This document shows, piece by piece, positions 40,726-49,434 of a stretch of DNA of 64,000 nucleotides. Both the position numbers and the translations under genes were made by a program. Positions within the stretch are counted from its first letter, which is position 1, and the number at the start of each line of letters is the position of its first letter. The DNA is from an uncultured Pseudomonadales bacterium. GTDB taxonomy: Bacteria > Pseudomonadota > Gammaproteobacteria > Pseudomonadales > Azotimanducaceae. The DNA is taken from positions 852,132 through 916,131 of the forward strand of contig OY282519.1 in NCBI GenBank assembly GCA_958296405.1. Reading direction: 5' to 3'. A model generated the notes under the pieces. That model was given only the letters and a program-made list of their open reading frames with translations. It did not search any database and was not told the origin of the DNA.

Positions 40726-41675
40726 CCGCGAACGTCTGCCTGGTCACCGCCGTTACGGACGATTTTTTGCCTGGCGCCATCGCCATGCTGGGCTCGTTTC
40801 GACGTCATCATCCCGGATTCGACGGTGACGTGATCGTCCTTCACGATGGCTTGACCGAAGAGTCGTGCGCGGTGCTCGAAGCGGTGGCGCCGCTTGTGCG
40901 GTTCCAGCCGGTCGCGCCGGAACTGCTCGACCGAGTGGCGCATCTCAGGGCGGCCTACCCAAACCGACCCATTCTCCCGCCCATGTTCCATGCGCTGGAC
41001 GCGTTTCGCCTGGACGGCTACCGCAAAGTGTTGTACTACGACAGCGACATGCTGTTCCTCGCGCCGGTTGACGAACTGTTCGACACCGACGAAGCGCTGC
41101 TGTGCTGCGGCGACCGAGAGTTCGTCCTGAACCAGCAGCGCGACCCCGACACCGGTCTCGCGCTGCAAGGGCGCACGGCTCGCCCGGCCTTGGAGCGCCC
41201 CTTCAACTGCGGCTTCATGCTCATCGACGGTGCCTGCGCGGGTCCGCGGGTGTATGCGGATTTGCTGGCGCTGATGGTGCCGGAGGCGTGGCGCAACTTG
41301 AATATCCGGCTCACGGATCAACCCATCGTAAACCGCTGCTTCGCTGGTCGTCAGACGCTGACGAGCTGGACCTACAACTATTTCGTGCCCGAGGCGGCGG
41401 AGGTGCGGGAGCGCACCGGCCTCAACGCCGAGCTTGCGAAGGTGCTGCATTTCAAGGGGCCAGTGAAGCCTTGGGCGCCGGATGCGATGCTGCGCTGGGC
41501 GCATGGTGGCGCCGAACTCGCGTATCGAACGCCAGCCAAGCTCTTCAAGCTCTGGTACGAGGCTTACTTGGAAGTCTTGGAGAAACTGCATCTGCGGATG
41601 GCGTATCCGGCGCTGGCGAAAGGGCCCAAACCACCAAGCCGTGTCCAACAGCTTGCAGAGCGTGCTCGACTATGA
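40722..41675 (+). CDS. GT8-type glycosyltransferase
   Basis: 317 residues from GTG 40722 (GTGA overlap). It is the most divergent GT8 here: YDSDMLFLAP, RPFNCGFMLIDGAC, NRCFAGRQTL and HFKGPVKPW (closest to the textbook HFxGxxKPW). It is the last gene of the precursor D operon, ending 8 bases before the first ATPase. Confidence 0.8.
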   Translation: MTANVCLVTAVTDDFLPGAIAMLGSFRRHHPGFDGDVIVLHDGLTEESCAVLEAVAPLVRFQPVAPELLDRVAHLRAAYPNRPILPPMFHALDAFRLDGYRKVLYYDSDMLFLAPVDELFDTDEALLCCGDREFVLNQQRDPDTGLALQGRTARPALERPFNCGFMLIDGACAGPRVYADLLALMVPEAWRNLNIRLTDQPIVNRCFAGRQTLTSWTYNYFVPEAAEVRERTGLNAELAKVLHFKGPVKPWAPDAMLRWAHGGAELAYRTPAKLFKLWYEAYLEVLEKLHLRMAYPALAKGPKPPSRVQQLAERARL

Positions 41676-41682
41676 TGCGGTC

Positions 41683-43254
41683 ATGAGCGTCCCTGGCAAC
41701 AGCGCCGCCAAGCGCCGGCTGCCCATCGGCATCCAGACCTTCCGCCTGATCCGGGAGGAGGGCTGCTACTACGTGGACAAAACTGCCCACATCCAACGGT
41801 TGGTGGACGCCGGGCGACACTACTTCCTGTCCCGCCCGCGGCGCTTCGGCAAAAGCCTGCTGCTGGACACCATCAAGGAGCTGTTCGAGGGCAGCGAGGA
41901 GCTGTTCCGGGGGCTGGCGGTTCACGATCAATGGGACTGGGGCGTGCGCCACCCGGTGTTGCGGCTGGACTTCGGCGCCGGCCATTTCGACACTCCCGGC
42001 CAGTTGGAGGCCCTCTTCGGCGACAAGCTGGACGCTGTCGAGCGCTCGGCGGGGGTCGCCGCGGCCGGCGCCACGGCCGCCGGGCGCTTCGCGGCGCTGA
42101 TCGAGGCGTTGCGGGGAAGCGCGGGGCGGCGGGTGGTCATCCTGATCGATGAGTACGACAAGCCCATTCTGGACGCGCTGGAAGCGCCGGAGGTGGCGCG
42201 CGCCAACCGCGATTTCCTGCGCGGCATCTACTCTGTGATCAAGGACTGCGACGCGCACGTCAAGTTCACCTTCCTCACCGGCGTCAGCAGGTTCTCCAAG
42301 GTGAGCCTCTTCTCCGGCTTGAACAACCTCACCGACATCACGCTTGATCCGGCCTACTCCGCCATCTGCGGCTACACGGAGCAGGACTTGGATGAAGTGT
42401 TCGCGCCGGAGCTTCCGGGCTTGGACCGGGGCGAAGTGCGCCGCTGGTACAACGGCTACAGCTGGCTTGGCGCGGAGAAGGTGTACAACCCCTTCGACAT
42501 CCTGCTTTTGTTCCGGCAGCGCAAGTTCAAGGCGCACTGGTTCGAGACCGGCTCGCCGAAGTTCCTCATCGACACCCTGCTGCGGCGCGGCGTCCCCACC
42601 CCGGACCTGGAGGGCATGGTTGGCACGGAGGCGCTGCTGTCAGCCTTCGACGTCGATGAGATGTCCGTCGAGGCGCTGCTGTTCCAGACCGGCTACCTGA
42701 CCATCACCGGCGAGGACGCGGAGAACGGCTTGGCCCAATACCAGCTGGGCTACCCGAACCGGGAGGTGCGGCAAAGCCTGAACGAGCGCCTGCTGGTGGC
42801 CCTGCTGCCCGACGCCTCCCGGCGGCTGGCGCAGAAAACGTCGCTGCGCCGGCTGCTGGCCGACAACGACTTCGCCGGCTTGGAGGCGTTCTTCCGCTCC
42901 CTGTTCGCCGGCGTCCCCCACCAGTGGCACGTCAACAACAACATTCAGGACTACGAGGGCTACTACGCCAGCGTGGTGTATTCCTGCTTCGCGGCGCACG
43001 GCTTCGACCTCATCCCGGAGGACAGCTCCAGCGCGGGCCGCGCGGACATGGTGGTGCGCTTCGACGGCGGGGTTTACGTTTTCGAGTTCAAGTCGGTGGG
43101 GAAAGGGGCTTCGGGGACAGCGTTGGCGCAGATCAAGGAAAAAGGCTACGCCGACAAGTACCTGCGCCTAGGCCGGCCAGTGCATCTGGTCGGCGTGGAG
43201 TTCAGCCGGGAGGACCGCAACATCGCCGCCTTCGAGGTGGCGCGGGCCGCGTAG
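41683..43254 (+). CDS. AAA-ATPase-like/PD-(D/E)XK_9 protein, copy 1
   Basis: 523 residues from ATG 41683; longer frames overlap GT8 and are rejected. The N-terminus (KRRLPIGIQTFRLIREEGCY, YVDKTAH) and SRPRRFGKSLLLDT (Walker A-like) mark the AAA-ATPase_like domain (PF09820), with ILIDEYDKPILDAL as Walker B. The C-terminus has SSAGRADMVVRFDGGVYVFE followed by FK, the PD-(D/E)XK_9 nuclease core (PF08011). These proteins occur in large families in some bacteria; their role is unsettled (defence, recombination or mobile). Confidence 0.85.
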   Translation: MSVPGNSAAKRRLPIGIQTFRLIREEGCYYVDKTAHIQRLVDAGRHYFLSRPRRFGKSLLLDTIKELFEGSEELFRGLAVHDQWDWGVRHPVLRLDFGAGHFDTPGQLEALFGDKLDAVERSAGVAAAGATAAGRFAALIEALRGSAGRRVVILIDEYDKPILDALEAPEVARANRDFLRGIYSVIKDCDAHVKFTFLTGVSRFSKVSLFSGLNNLTDITLDPAYSAICGYTEQDLDEVFAPELPGLDRGEVRRWYNGYSWLGAEKVYNPFDILLLFRQRKFKAHWFETGSPKFLIDTLLRRGVPTPDLEGMVGTEALLSAFDVDEMSVEALLFQTGYLTITGEDAENGLAQYQLGYPNREVRQSLNERLLVALLPDASRRLAQKTSLRRLLADNDFAGLEAFFRSLFAGVPHQWHVNNNIQDYEGYYASVVYSCFAAHGFDLIPEDSSSAGRADMVVRFDGGVYVFEFKSVGKGASGTALAQIKEKGYADKYLRLGRPVHLVGVEFSREDRNIAAFEVARAA

Positions 43255-43296
43255 GGGCAGCCAGGGCTTCTTCGGCGCATCGGCCCGGCGGAGGGC

Positions 43297-43311
43297 TACA
43301 ATGCGGCCATG
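43297..43311 (+). promoter_or_regulatory. TACAAT box directly before the ATG, ATPase copy 2
   Basis: TACAAT at 43297-43302 lies 6 bases before ATG 43309, so the transcript would begin at or next to the A of ATG and be nearly leaderless. No ribosome binding site is visible. The same layout is at 44923-44928 before copy 3. Confidence 0.5.
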
Positions 43312-44880
43312 AGCGCCCCCGACGACGGCACCGCCAAGCGCCGGCTGCCCATCGGCATCCAGACCTTCCGGGAAGTTCGCGGCGAAGGCTACTACTACGT
43401 GGACAAGACCGCCCACGTCCAGCGGATGACGGACGGTGGCAAGCACTACTTCCTGTCCCGCCCGCGGCGCTTCGGCAAGAGCCTGCTGCTGGACACCATC
43501 AAGGAGTTGTTCGAGGGCAGCGAGGAGCTGTTTCGGGGGTTGGCGGTTCACGACCGATGGGACTGGGGCCGGCGCCATCCAGTGCTGCGGCTGGACTTCG
43601 GGGGCGGCGACTTCGAGCAGCCGGGCTGGCTGTCGGAGGACTTGACGCTGCAGTTGGAGGCCATTGAGAAGAGCGCCGGCATCGCCGTCGGCAGCGGCAG
43701 CGCTCCGGCCCGCTTTCGCCGGCTGATTGCGGAGCTGCGCGAACGCAGCGGCCGGCGGGTGGCGGTCTTGGTGGATGAGTACGACAAGCCGATTCTGGAT
43801 GCGTTGGGAACGCCGGAGGTGGCCCGCGCCAACCGCAGTTTCCTGCGCGGCCTGTACTCCGTCATCAAGTCCTGCGACGCGCACATCGAGTTCACTTTGC
43901 TGACGGGAGTGAGCAAGTTCGCGAAAGTCAGCATCTTCTCCGGCCTGAACAACCTCATGGACATCACCTTGGATCCGCGCTACTCCGCCATCTGCGGCTA
44001 CACGGAACAGGACTTGGACACCGTGTTCGCGCCGGAGCTTCCCGGCTTGGACCGCGATGAGGTGCGCCGTTGGTACAACGGCTACAGCTGGCTTGGCGAA
44101 GGGAAGGTGTACAACCCCTTCGACATCCTGCTGCTGTTCGACAGCCGCCGCTTCAAGGCGCACTGGTTCGAGACCGGCTCGCCGAAGTTCCTCATCGACA
44201 CCCTGCTGCGGCGCGGCGTCCCCACCCCGAACCTGGAGGGCATGGTTGGCACGGAGGCGCTGCTGTCAGCCTTCGACGTCGATGAGATGTCCGTCGAGGC
44301 GCTGCTGTTCCAGACCGGCTACCTGACCATCGTGGATGAGGAGGACCGCGGCGGGCGCGTCCGCTACCGGCTGGGCTACCCAAACCGGGAGGTGCGACAG
44401 AGCCTGAACGAGCGCCTGCTGTGGTCCCTGCTGCCGGACGCCGCCCGGCGGCGGGCCGACGACGCGCCGCTCCGCGAACTGCTGGCCGCCAACGACTTCG
44501 CGGGGCTGGAGGCGTTCTTCCGCGCCCTGTTCGCCGGCGTCCCCCACCAGTGGCACGTCAACAACAACATTCAGGACTACGAGGGCTACTACGCCAGCGT
44601 GGTGTATTCCTGCTTCGCGGCGCACGGCTTCGACCTCATTCCGGAGGACAGCTCCAGCGCGGGCCGCGCGGACATGGTGGTGCGTTTCGACGGCGGGGTT
44701 TACGTTTTCGAGTTCAAGTCGGTGGGGAAAGGGGTTTCGGGGCGGGCACTGGCCCAAATCAAAGATAGAGGATATGCCAACAAGTACCTGCGCCTAGGCC
44801 GGCCGGTGCATCTGATCGGCGTGGAGTTCAGCCGGGAGGACCGCAACATCGCCGCCTTCGAGGTGGCGCGGGCCGCGTAG
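43309..44880 (+). CDS. AAA-ATPase-like/PD-(D/E)XK_9 protein, copy 2
   Basis: 523 residues, colinear with copy 1 and closer to copy 3 at the N-terminus. SRPRRFGKSLLLDT and VLVDEYDKPILDAL mark the ATPase domain; ADMVVRFDGGVYVFEFKS is the nuclease core. Variation is concentrated at residues about 95-130 and 330-400, while the last 100 residues are almost identical to copy 1, suggesting gene conversion. It lies 54 bases after copy 1 with its own TACAAT box. Confidence 0.85.
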   Translation: MSAPDDGTAKRRLPIGIQTFREVRGEGYYYVDKTAHVQRMTDGGKHYFLSRPRRFGKSLLLDTIKELFEGSEELFRGLAVHDRWDWGRRHPVLRLDFGGGDFEQPGWLSEDLTLQLEAIEKSAGIAVGSGSAPARFRRLIAELRERSGRRVAVLVDEYDKPILDALGTPEVARANRSFLRGLYSVIKSCDAHIEFTLLTGVSKFAKVSIFSGLNNLMDITLDPRYSAICGYTEQDLDTVFAPELPGLDRDEVRRWYNGYSWLGEGKVYNPFDILLLFDSRRFKAHWFETGSPKFLIDTLLRRGVPTPNLEGMVGTEALLSAFDVDEMSVEALLFQTGYLTIVDEEDRGGRVRYRLGYPNREVRQSLNERLLWSLLPDAARRRADDAPLRELLAANDFAGLEAFFRALFAGVPHQWHVNNNIQDYEGYYASVVYSCFAAHGFDLIPEDSSSAGRADMVVRFDGGVYVFEFKSVGKGVSGRALAQIKDRGYANKYLRLGRPVHLIGVEFSREDRNIAAFEVARAA

Positions 44881-44922
44881 GGGCCACTAGGGCTTCTTCG
44901 GCGCATCGGCCCGGCGAAGGGC

Positions 44923-44937
44923 TACAATGCGGGCATG
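44923..44937 (+). promoter_or_regulatory. TACAAT box directly before the ATG, ATPase copy 3
   Basis: TACAAT at 44923-44928, 6 bases before ATG 44935, in the same repeated spacer (GGCTTCTTCGGCGCATCGGC) as before copy 2. No clear -35 or ribosome binding site. Confidence 0.5.
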
Positions 44938-46506
44938 AGCGCCCCCGACGACGGCGCCGCCAAGCGCCGGCTGCCCATCGGCATCCAGACCTTCCGGGAA
45001 GTTCGCGGGGAAGGCTACTACTACGTGGACAAGACCGCCCACGTCCAGCGGATGACGGACGGCGGCAAGCACTACTTCCTGTCCCGCCCGCGGCGCTTCG
45101 GCAAGAGCCTGCTGCTGGACACCATCAAGGAGTTGTTCGAGGGCAGCGAGGAGCTGTTCCGGGGGCTGGCCATCCACGACCGATGGGACTGGGGCCGGCC
45201 CCATCCAGTGCTGCGGCTGGACTTCGGCGGGGGATCCTTCGATGAGCCGGGGTTGGCCGCCAAGGAGGCGTTGGCGCAGCTCGACGCCATCGAAAGGCGC
45301 GCCGGCGTGGAAGGCCGCTACGACACCGCGCCGGCCCGCTTCGGGCATCTGATCGAATCGCTGCGTGAACGTTCCGGGCGGCGTGTGGTCGTTCTGGTCG
45401 ATGAGTACGACAAGCCGATTCTGGACGCGCTGGAGGCGCCGGAGGTGGCCCGGGCCAACCGCAGCTTCCTGCGCGGGCTGTACTCCGCCATCAAGTCCTG
45501 CGACGCGCACATCGAGTTCACTTTGCTGACGGGAGTGAGCAAGTTCGCAAAGGTCAGCATCTTCTCCGGCCTGAACAACCTCATGGACATCACGCTTGAT
45601 CCAGCCTACTCCACCATCTGCGGCTACACGGAACAGGACTTGGACGAAGTGTTCGCGCCGGAGCTTCCCGGCTTGGACCGCTCCGAGGTGCGCCGCTGGT
45701 ACAACGGCTACAGCTGGCGGGGTGCGGAGAAGGTGTACAACCCCTTCGACATCCTGCTTTTGTTCCGGCAGCGCGAGTTCAAGGCGCACTGGTTCGAGAC
45801 CGGCTCGCCGAAGTTCCTCATCGACGCGCTGCTGCGGCGCGGCGTCCCCACGCCGGACTTGGAGGGCATGGTCGGCACGGAGGCGCTGCTGTCCGCCTTC
45901 GACGTCGATGAGATGTCCGTGGAGGCGCTGCTGTTCCAGACCGGCTACCTGACCATCGTGGATGAGGAGGACCGCGGCGGGCGCGTCCGCTACCGGCTGG
46001 GCTACCCGAACCGCGAGGTGCGCCAAAGCCTGAACGAGCGCATGCTTTGGGCCCTGCTGCCGTACGCCGCCCGGCGTCGCGCCGACGACGCCCCGCTCCG
46101 CGAACTGCTGGCCGCCAACGACTTCGAGGGCTTGGAGGCGTTCTTCCGCTCCCTGTTCGCCGGCGTCCCCTACCAGTGGCACGTCAACAACGACATCGGG
46201 AGCTACGAGGGCTACTACGCCAGCGTGGTGTATTCCTGCTTCGCGGCGCACGGCTTCGACCTCATCCCGGAGGACAGCTCCAGCGCGGGCCGAGCGGACA
46301 TGGTGGTGCGCTTCGACGGCGGCGTTTACGTTTTCGAGTTCAAGTCGGTGGGGAAAGGGGCTTCGGGGAGAGCGTTGGCGCAGATCAAGGAAAAAGGATA
46401 TGCCGACAAGTACCTGCGCCTAGGCCGGCCAGTGTATCTGGTCGGCGTGGAGTTCAGCCGGGAGGACCGCAACATCGCCGCCTTCGAGGTGGCGCGGGCC
46501 GCGTAG
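44935..46506 (+). CDS. AAA-ATPase-like/PD-(D/E)XK_9 protein, copy 3
   Basis: 523 residues with the same domain order as copies 1 and 2 (SRPRRFGKSLLLDT, VLVDEYDKPILDAL, ADMVVRFDGGVYVFEFKS). It keeps the exact length, so all three copies are under selection or recent. It ends the accessory region; the conserved core genome begins at 46638. Confidence 0.85.
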   Translation: MSAPDDGAAKRRLPIGIQTFREVRGEGYYYVDKTAHVQRMTDGGKHYFLSRPRRFGKSLLLDTIKELFEGSEELFRGLAIHDRWDWGRPHPVLRLDFGGGSFDEPGLAAKEALAQLDAIERRAGVEGRYDTAPARFGHLIESLRERSGRRVVVLVDEYDKPILDALEAPEVARANRSFLRGLYSAIKSCDAHIEFTLLTGVSKFAKVSIFSGLNNLMDITLDPAYSTICGYTEQDLDEVFAPELPGLDRSEVRRWYNGYSWRGAEKVYNPFDILLLFRQREFKAHWFETGSPKFLIDALLRRGVPTPDLEGMVGTEALLSAFDVDEMSVEALLFQTGYLTIVDEEDRGGRVRYRLGYPNREVRQSLNERMLWALLPYAARRRADDAPLRELLAANDFEGLEAFFRSLFAGVPYQWHVNNDIGSYEGYYASVVYSCFAAHGFDLIPEDSSSAGRADMVVRFDGGVYVFEFKSVGKGASGRALAQIKEKGYADKYLRLGRPVYLVGVEFSREDRNIAAFEVARAA

Positions 46507-46637
46507 GAACGAGGGTGCCCACCGGATTGCCCGGCTGTTGATCGGCACCTTTCCGCTCGACGAGCCCGCCTTGCTCGACCTTGATGAACCGCCGCTGCAC
46601 TGTCGGTGCGGCCGGGGGTTCGATATACAATCCCGGA

Positions 46638-47945
46638 ATGTCGGAGACCCTGCTGCAGCCGCGTTACCTGTTGCCGATCGAGCCAGACAACGTGGTGCAG
46701 GAAGGGATGGCCGTGGCGATCCGCGATGGCCGCATCGCCGCCGTCGGCGCCGCCGCGGAACTCACCGCGCGCTTCCCGCAAGCCACGCCCGTGACGCTGG
46801 ATTCCCACATCCTCCTGCCGGGCCTCGTGAACGCGCACGGGCATTTTGCGATGACGCTGTTGCGGGGGCTTGGCGAGTCGCAGTCTCTCGATGCTTGGCT
46901 GAAGGAGACCATGTGGCCGCTTGAGGCGCGTTGGGTGAGCCCGGAGTTCGTTGCGGACGGCGCGACCCTCGCAATGGTGGAAATGATCGCCTCCGGCACA
47001 ACTTGCGCGAGCGACATGTATTGGTTCCCGGAAGTGGTGGCGCAGGCGGCGGCGGCCGCCGGCTTTCGGGCGCAGGTGGCCTTCCCGGTGGTTGGCATCG
47101 AGAACGTTTGGGCGCACTCGGAAGAGGAGTGCGTGAGCCGCGGCCTCGAACTCCACGACCAGTTCCGCGACAGCGAGCTGGTGCGCGTGGCCTTTGGTCC
47201 ACACTCAGCCTATGTGGTGGATCGCGCCGCCTTGCAGCGCGTGCAGGTGCTGGCGGACGAGATCGACGCCGGCATCCAGATCCACCTGCACGAGGACGCC
47301 CACGAGGTGGCCGAGTCGCGCCGCCGCACCGGCGACACTTGGGTGCGTTTGTTGGACGCCATCGGCATGCTGACGCCGGCGCTGCAGGCGGTACACATGA
47401 CGCAACTCGACGATGACGAGATCGAGCGGGTGGCCCGGGGCGGCGCCCATGTGGTGCATTGTCCGAGTTCCAACCTCAAGCTGGCGAGCGGCGTGTGCCG
47501 CGTGGCAGACCTGAAGGCGGCCGGCGTCAACGTGGCCATTGGCAGCGATGGCGCGGCCTCGAACAACACCTTGGACCTGTTCAGCGAATTGCGCTTGGCA
47601 GCCTTGCTATGGAAGTGGTCCGCCGGCGACGCTGGCGCGGCGTCCGCCGCGGCGATGCTGAAGATGGCCACGCTGGATGGCGCGCGGGCGCTGGGCCTTG
47701 GCGACAAAATCGGCTCGGTGTTGCCCGGCAAGGCGGCGGATCTCATCGCCGTCGATCTGAAGCGCCCGGCCATGCAACCCCAGCACGACCTGCAGGCGCA
47801 GCTCGTCCACACCCAGGCCGGCAATTGCGTGAGCCATGTTTGGGTGGCGGGGCGCTGCCTGTACGAGGCCGGCCGCTTCCACACGCTGGATGTGGAGCGC
47901 GCGCTGGCGCAGGCCGAACAGTGGACGCGCCGCATCGCGTCATGA
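46638..47945 (+). CDS. mtaD: 5-methylthioadenosine/S-adenosylhomocysteine deaminase
   Basis: 435 residues from ATG 46638, preceded closely by TATACAAT. Amidohydrolase metal motifs: LVNAHGHFAMTLLRGLG (the usual HxH region), FGPHSAYVVD, IQIHLHEDAHE and IAIGSDGAASNN-like NVAIGSDGAASNN. It deaminates MTA/SAH-type adenosyl compounds in purine and methionine salvage. It overlaps ubiG by 4 bases (ATGA), the gammaproteobacterial order mtaD-ubiG. The annotation rests on motifs and synteny. Confidence 0.85.
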   Translation: MSETLLQPRYLLPIEPDNVVQEGMAVAIRDGRIAAVGAAAELTARFPQATPVTLDSHILLPGLVNAHGHFAMTLLRGLGESQSLDAWLKETMWPLEARWVSPEFVADGATLAMVEMIASGTTCASDMYWFPEVVAQAAAAAGFRAQVAFPVVGIENVWAHSEEECVSRGLELHDQFRDSELVRVAFGPHSAYVVDRAALQRVQVLADEIDAGIQIHLHEDAHEVAESRRRTGDTWVRLLDAIGMLTPALQAVHMTQLDDDEIERVARGGAHVVHCPSSNLKLASGVCRVADLKAAGVNVAIGSDGAASNNTLDLFSELRLAALLWKWSAGDAGAASAAAMLKMATLDGARALGLGDKIGSVLPGKAADLIAVDLKRPAMQPQHDLQAQLVHTQAGNCVSHVWVAGRCLYEAGRFHTLDVERALAQAEQWTRRIAS

Positions 47946-48661
47946 GCGCCGCCAACGTCGACCGCGGGGAAATCGCCAGGTTCGAGGCGCTGGCGCATCG
48001 CTGGTGGGATGCGGATGGAGACTTCAAGGCGCTGCATGACATCAACCCGCTGCGGCTGGATTACTTGGCGCGCCAGCGCGCGCTGGCCGGCGCGCGGGTG
48101 ATCGATGTGGGCTGTGGCGGCGGCATCTTGACGGAGGGCTTGGCTGCCTTGGGAGCGCAAGTGACGGGCATCGACGCCGCGCGCAAGCCCCTCGAAGTGG
48201 CGCGGCTGCATGCGTTGGAGGCCGGCTTGGGGGACGTCATCCGCTACGAATCCGCGACGCCGGAGACCTTTGCGGAGCAGTCCCCCGGCGCCTTCGATTT
48301 GGTCACCTGCCTGGAGATGGTCGAGCATGTGCCAGACGTCGCCTCCACGGTTGCCGCGTTGTCGGCGCTGGCGGCGCCGGGTGCGGAAGTGGTGACGTCC
48401 ACGATCAATCGCACGCCCAAGTCGTATTTGCTGGCGGTGCTCGGCGCCGAATATGTCTTGCGGCTGCTGCCGCGGGGCACCCACGATTACGCGAAGCTGG
48501 TGCGCCCCGCGGAGCTGGCCGCCGCCGCGCGCGCCGCCGGCCTCGTGGTGATGGAGATTGTGGGCATGCGCTACAACCCGTTCACCCGCGCCTGCTCGCT
48601 CACCGCGGACGTCGATGTGAACTACTTTCTCAGGGCGCAGAAACCGCCCGCCCGGCCGTGA
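47942..48661 (+). CDS. ubiG: ubiquinone biosynthesis O-methyltransferase
   Basis: 239 residues with FEALAHRWWDADGDFKALHD at the N-terminus, SAM motif I VIDVGCGGGILTEGLAALGA, and TRACSLTADVDVNYFLRAQK at the C-terminus, all hallmarks of UbiG. It methylates two hydroxyls in ubiquinone synthesis at the membrane. It is coupled to mtaD before it and to the SDR gene after it (GTGA). Confidence 0.95.
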   Translation: MSAANVDRGEIARFEALAHRWWDADGDFKALHDINPLRLDYLARQRALAGARVIDVGCGGGILTEGLAALGAQVTGIDAARKPLEVARLHALEAGLGDVIRYESATPETFAEQSPGAFDLVTCLEMVEHVPDVASTVAALSALAAPGAEVVTSTINRTPKSYLLAVLGAEYVLRLLPRGTHDYAKLVRPAELAAAARAAGLVVMEIVGMRYNPFTRACSLTADVDVNYFLRAQKPPARP

Positions 48662-49434
48662 GCGCGTCGGCTCGCCGGCCGCGCTACGCCCCGCCTTCCA
48701 ACCTGCTGGCCGGCCGCGTGGTGCTGGTCACCGGCGCCGGCGCCGGCATCGGCCAGGCCGCGGCCCTCGCCTACGCGCGCCACGGTGCCAATGTGGCGCT
48801 GCTTGGGCGCACGCGGGGCAAGCTCGAAGCCGTGTTCGACGCCATCGAACAGGGCACCGAGACGCGCCCGGTCATCGTGCCGGCGGATCTCGACAAGCTG
48901 ACGGAGCCGGCCGCGGAACAGTTGGCGGCGGCGCTCACGGAGGACTATGGTCGCTTGGACGGCATCCTCCACAACGCCTCCATCCTCGGCCCGCGCGTGC
49001 CCATGGCGCACTATCCGCTGGCGCAGTGGACGGAAGTGATGAACGTGAACGCGATCGCGCCGTTTGCTTTGACGCGCGCCCTGTTGCCGCTCATGGAAGC
49101 GGCGGCGGATGCGTCAATCATTTTCACGTCGTCCGGCGTGGGCCGCGTGGGCCGCGCCTATTGGGGCGCCTACGCGGCATCGAAGTTCGCCATTGAAGGG
49201 ATGTCGCAGACGCTGGCCGACGAACTGGAAAGCGCCGGACGCATCCGCGTGAACGCGCTCAACCCCGGCGCCACCCGCACGGCCATGCGCGCCGCGGCCT
49301 ATCCGGCGGAGGATCCGTCCACGCTGCCGGAACCGGCGGAACACATGGATCTGTACCTCTACCTGATGGGGCCGGACGCGCGCGGCGTCACTGGCCAGAG
49401 CTTCGACGCGGCGACTTGGAACGGGCCGCAGTGA
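48658..49434 (+). CDS. yciK: YciK-type short-chain dehydrogenase
   Basis: 258 residues from GTG 48658. NAD(P) motif VTGAGAGIGQAAAL (TGxxxGxG) and catalytic YWGAYAASKFAIEG (YxxxK). In Pseudomonas-type genomes the order is mtaD-ubiG-mupP-yciK; here mupP is absent between ubiG and yciK. The 3' end overlaps the convergent rluB gene by 47 bases. Confidence 0.85.
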   Translation: MSASARRPRYAPPSNLLAGRVVLVTGAGAGIGQAAALAYARHGANVALLGRTRGKLEAVFDAIEQGTETRPVIVPADLDKLTEPAAEQLAAALTEDYGRLDGILHNASILGPRVPMAHYPLAQWTEVMNVNAIAPFALTRALLPLMEAAADASIIFTSSGVGRVGRAYWGAYAASKFAIEGMSQTLADELESAGRIRVNALNPGATRTAMRAAAYPAEDPSTLPEPAEHMDLYLYLMGPDARGVTGQSFDAATWNGPQ

